DNA of 6,038 nucleotides, taken from Candidatus Aminicenantota bacterium (lineage in GTDB: Bacteria; Acidobacteriota; Aminicenantia; Aminicenantales; JAFGBC01). The notes under the pieces were generated by a model. That model did not search any database, was not told where the DNA came from, and saw only the letters and a list, made by a program, of their open reading frames with translations. This document shows positions 5,977 through 6,038 of the stretch, piece after piece. Positions within the stretch are counted from its first letter, which is position 1; every line of letters starts with the position of its first letter. The stretch spans positions 1 to 6,038 of the forward strand of contig JAFGBC010000105.1 of assembly GCA_016933355.1 (NCBI GenBank), read 5' to 3'. A program made the translations under genes and the position numbers.

Positions 5977-6038
5977 AGCCGTTGGACTTATTAGAATAGA
6001 ACAAGAGCGTCGAAGAGATTATCCTCTGCCCCCGGCCC

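Larger units (their letters stand above)
5781..6038. other. Upstream intergenic region without a convincing gene
   Basis: Beyond the promoter I find only short open frames with no ribosome site or recognisable protein features, the hairpin and inverted repeat listed separately, and no tRNA or known riboswitch pattern. One minus-strand frame is open from 6018 to a TAG at 5755-5757 but has no ATG. Its stop falls inside the -10 box. Confidence 0.5.

Noticed and set aside
5755..6018. Minus-strand frame open from 6018 to a TAG at 5755-5757, possibly the tail of an upstream gene
   Set aside because: It follows an in-frame TAA (6019-6021), has no ATG and only a GTG at 5910 without a good ribosome site, and its third codon positions are not GC-rich like the real genes.

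Overview
The window holds one minus-strand operon for the minor pilins and tip adhesin of a type IV pilus (T4P). From upstream to downstream (high to low coordinates) it reads fimT/fimU-like (5176-5706), pilV-like (4740-5174), pilW-like (3550-4734), pilX-like (3009-3539), then a long pilY1-like gene that starts at 2992 and runs off the window at base 1. The order matches the fimU-pilV-pilW-pilX-pilY1 cluster of Pseudomonas. Intergenic gaps are 1 to 16 bases, and three of the five ribosome binding sites overlap the end of the preceding gene. The plus strand shows no credible gene. Its long open frames lie antisense to the operon and have no recognisable protein features.

The 332 bases upstream of the first gene (5707-6038) contain a near-consensus sigma-70 promoter: TTGAAA, 17 bases, TAGAAT, on the minus strand at 5752-5780. 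Its predicted transcript has a leader of about 39 bases. Immediately beside and overlapping the -35 box is a single hairpin-forming sequence that looks like a CRISPR repeat. Further upstream is an imperfect inverted repeat of unknown role (5922-5976). I see no convincing gene in this stretch.

The four small proteins are inner-membrane prepilins with class III signal sequences. They are expected to be cut by the prepilin peptidase and to form a priming complex at the pilus tip. The fifth protein has an ordinary Sec signal peptide and a C-terminal PilY1 propeller with its calcium site, so it should be exported and carried on that tip. Its N-terminal half is unusual. Instead of the von Willebrand A domain of Pseudomonas PilY1, it has six FG-GAP/VCBS calcium-loop repeats like those of integrin alpha propellers. 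Similar short Asp-rich loops also occur in the PilV-like and PilW-like proteins, suggesting calcium-dependent assembly or adhesion throughout the tip.

The DNA is GC-rich and bacterial, with clear Shine-Dalgarno sites, and belongs to a didermic (Gram-negative type) organism with T4P. The divergence from Pseudomonas sequences and the VCBS-rich PilY1 would suit Acidobacteriota (including Aminicenantia) or a deltaproteobacterial lineage, but I cannot settle the taxon from this window. The system is a variant of a known machine rather than a wholly new one. The integrin-like PilY1 is the most distinctive part.
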